A stretch of DNA of 5,738 nt from Bacteroidota bacterium. Its GTDB lineage: Bacteria > Bacteroidota > Bacteroidia > Chitinophagales > Saprospiraceae. This document shows, piece by piece, positions 5,695-5,738 of this stretch. A program made the position numbers and the translations under genes. The notes under the pieces are model-generated. The model saw nothing but the letters and a program-made list of their open reading frames with translations, was not told the DNA's origin and did no database searches. Every line of letters starts with the position of its first letter. Positions within the stretch are counted from its first letter, which is position 1. The stretch is from contig JAJRQS010000178.1 of assembly GCA_024280135.1 (NCBI GenBank), positions 1 to 5,738 on the forward strand. The letters are read 5' to 3'.

Positions 5695-5738
5695 ATGCAA
5701 GAATCGATAGAATTCGCTAAAAAAGAATTAAACAATGT
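5695..5738 (+). CDS. Start of an unidentified protein, cut by the window edge
   Basis: An ATG at 5695 opens a frame that stays open to the window end, encoding MQESIEFAKKELNN (14 codons plus two bases). It lies about 50 bp downstream of a perfect TAnnTTTG promoter box (5639-5646), the expected leader length, which supports a real gene start. The visible residues are charged and helix-forming, with no signal peptide. They are too few to name a family. They do not resemble the N-terminus of the epimerase-type threonine dehydrogenase found in Bacteroidota. Confidence 0.6.
   Translation, partial: MQESIEFAKKELNN

Noticed and set aside
1..5738. Search for CRISPR repeats, transposase genes, tRNA or rRNA, and defence genes
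   Set aside because: None seen; all substantial coding regions are ordinary chromosomal families and no target-site duplication or element end was recognised.

Overview
The window looks like ordinary chromosomal DNA from a member of the Bacteroidota. Three things point there. The two-component pair closely resembles Bacteroides RprX/RprY. The promoters that can be read fit the Bacteroidota pattern TTTG / TAnnTTTG rather than TTGACA / TATAAT. Start codons mostly lack a Shine-Dalgarno sequence. The DNA is AT-rich and its gaps hold short dyads. The genus cannot be named from the sequence alone.

Layout. Positions 1-245 are non-coding: a long imperfect inverted repeat lies at the left edge and a degenerate 8-bp tandem repeat at 181-220, both downstream of the leftward operon. 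A leftward two-gene operon follows, read from right to left: a membrane sensor histidine kinase (975-2384) and then, after 24 bp, an OmpR-type response regulator (246-950). A divergent regulatory gap of about 340 bp (2385-2721) contains a candidate leftward promoter with TAGAAAT-type half-sites, two tandem hairpin-like dyads, and a rightward promoter for an HU-type DNA-binding protein (2722-2994). HU is followed by a perfect 16-bp palindrome and a strong intrinsic terminator whose 3' arm overlaps the next promoter. Then come two rightward PLP-dependent enzymes: a cystathionine gamma-synthase/lyase family enzyme (3122-4261) and glycine C-acetyltransferase (2-amino-3-ketobutyrate CoA ligase, Kbl; 4358-5548). 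After kbl there is a palindrome, a clear TAccTTTG promoter box and the first 14 codons of a further rightward gene (5695 to the window end).

How the genes fit together. The kinase and regulator almost certainly form one phosphorelay. HU is a nucleoid protein with its own promoter and terminator. The two PLP enzymes both act in amino-acid metabolism (sulfur amino acids via cystathionine; threonine/glycine via 2-amino-3-ketobutyrate) and may share transcription, although 96 bp separates them. No mobile element, CRISPR array, tRNA, rRNA or defence system is visible, and I found no evidence of an undescribed multi-gene system. The items worth a second look are small: repeats, dyads and promoter/terminator overlaps in the intergenic stretches.
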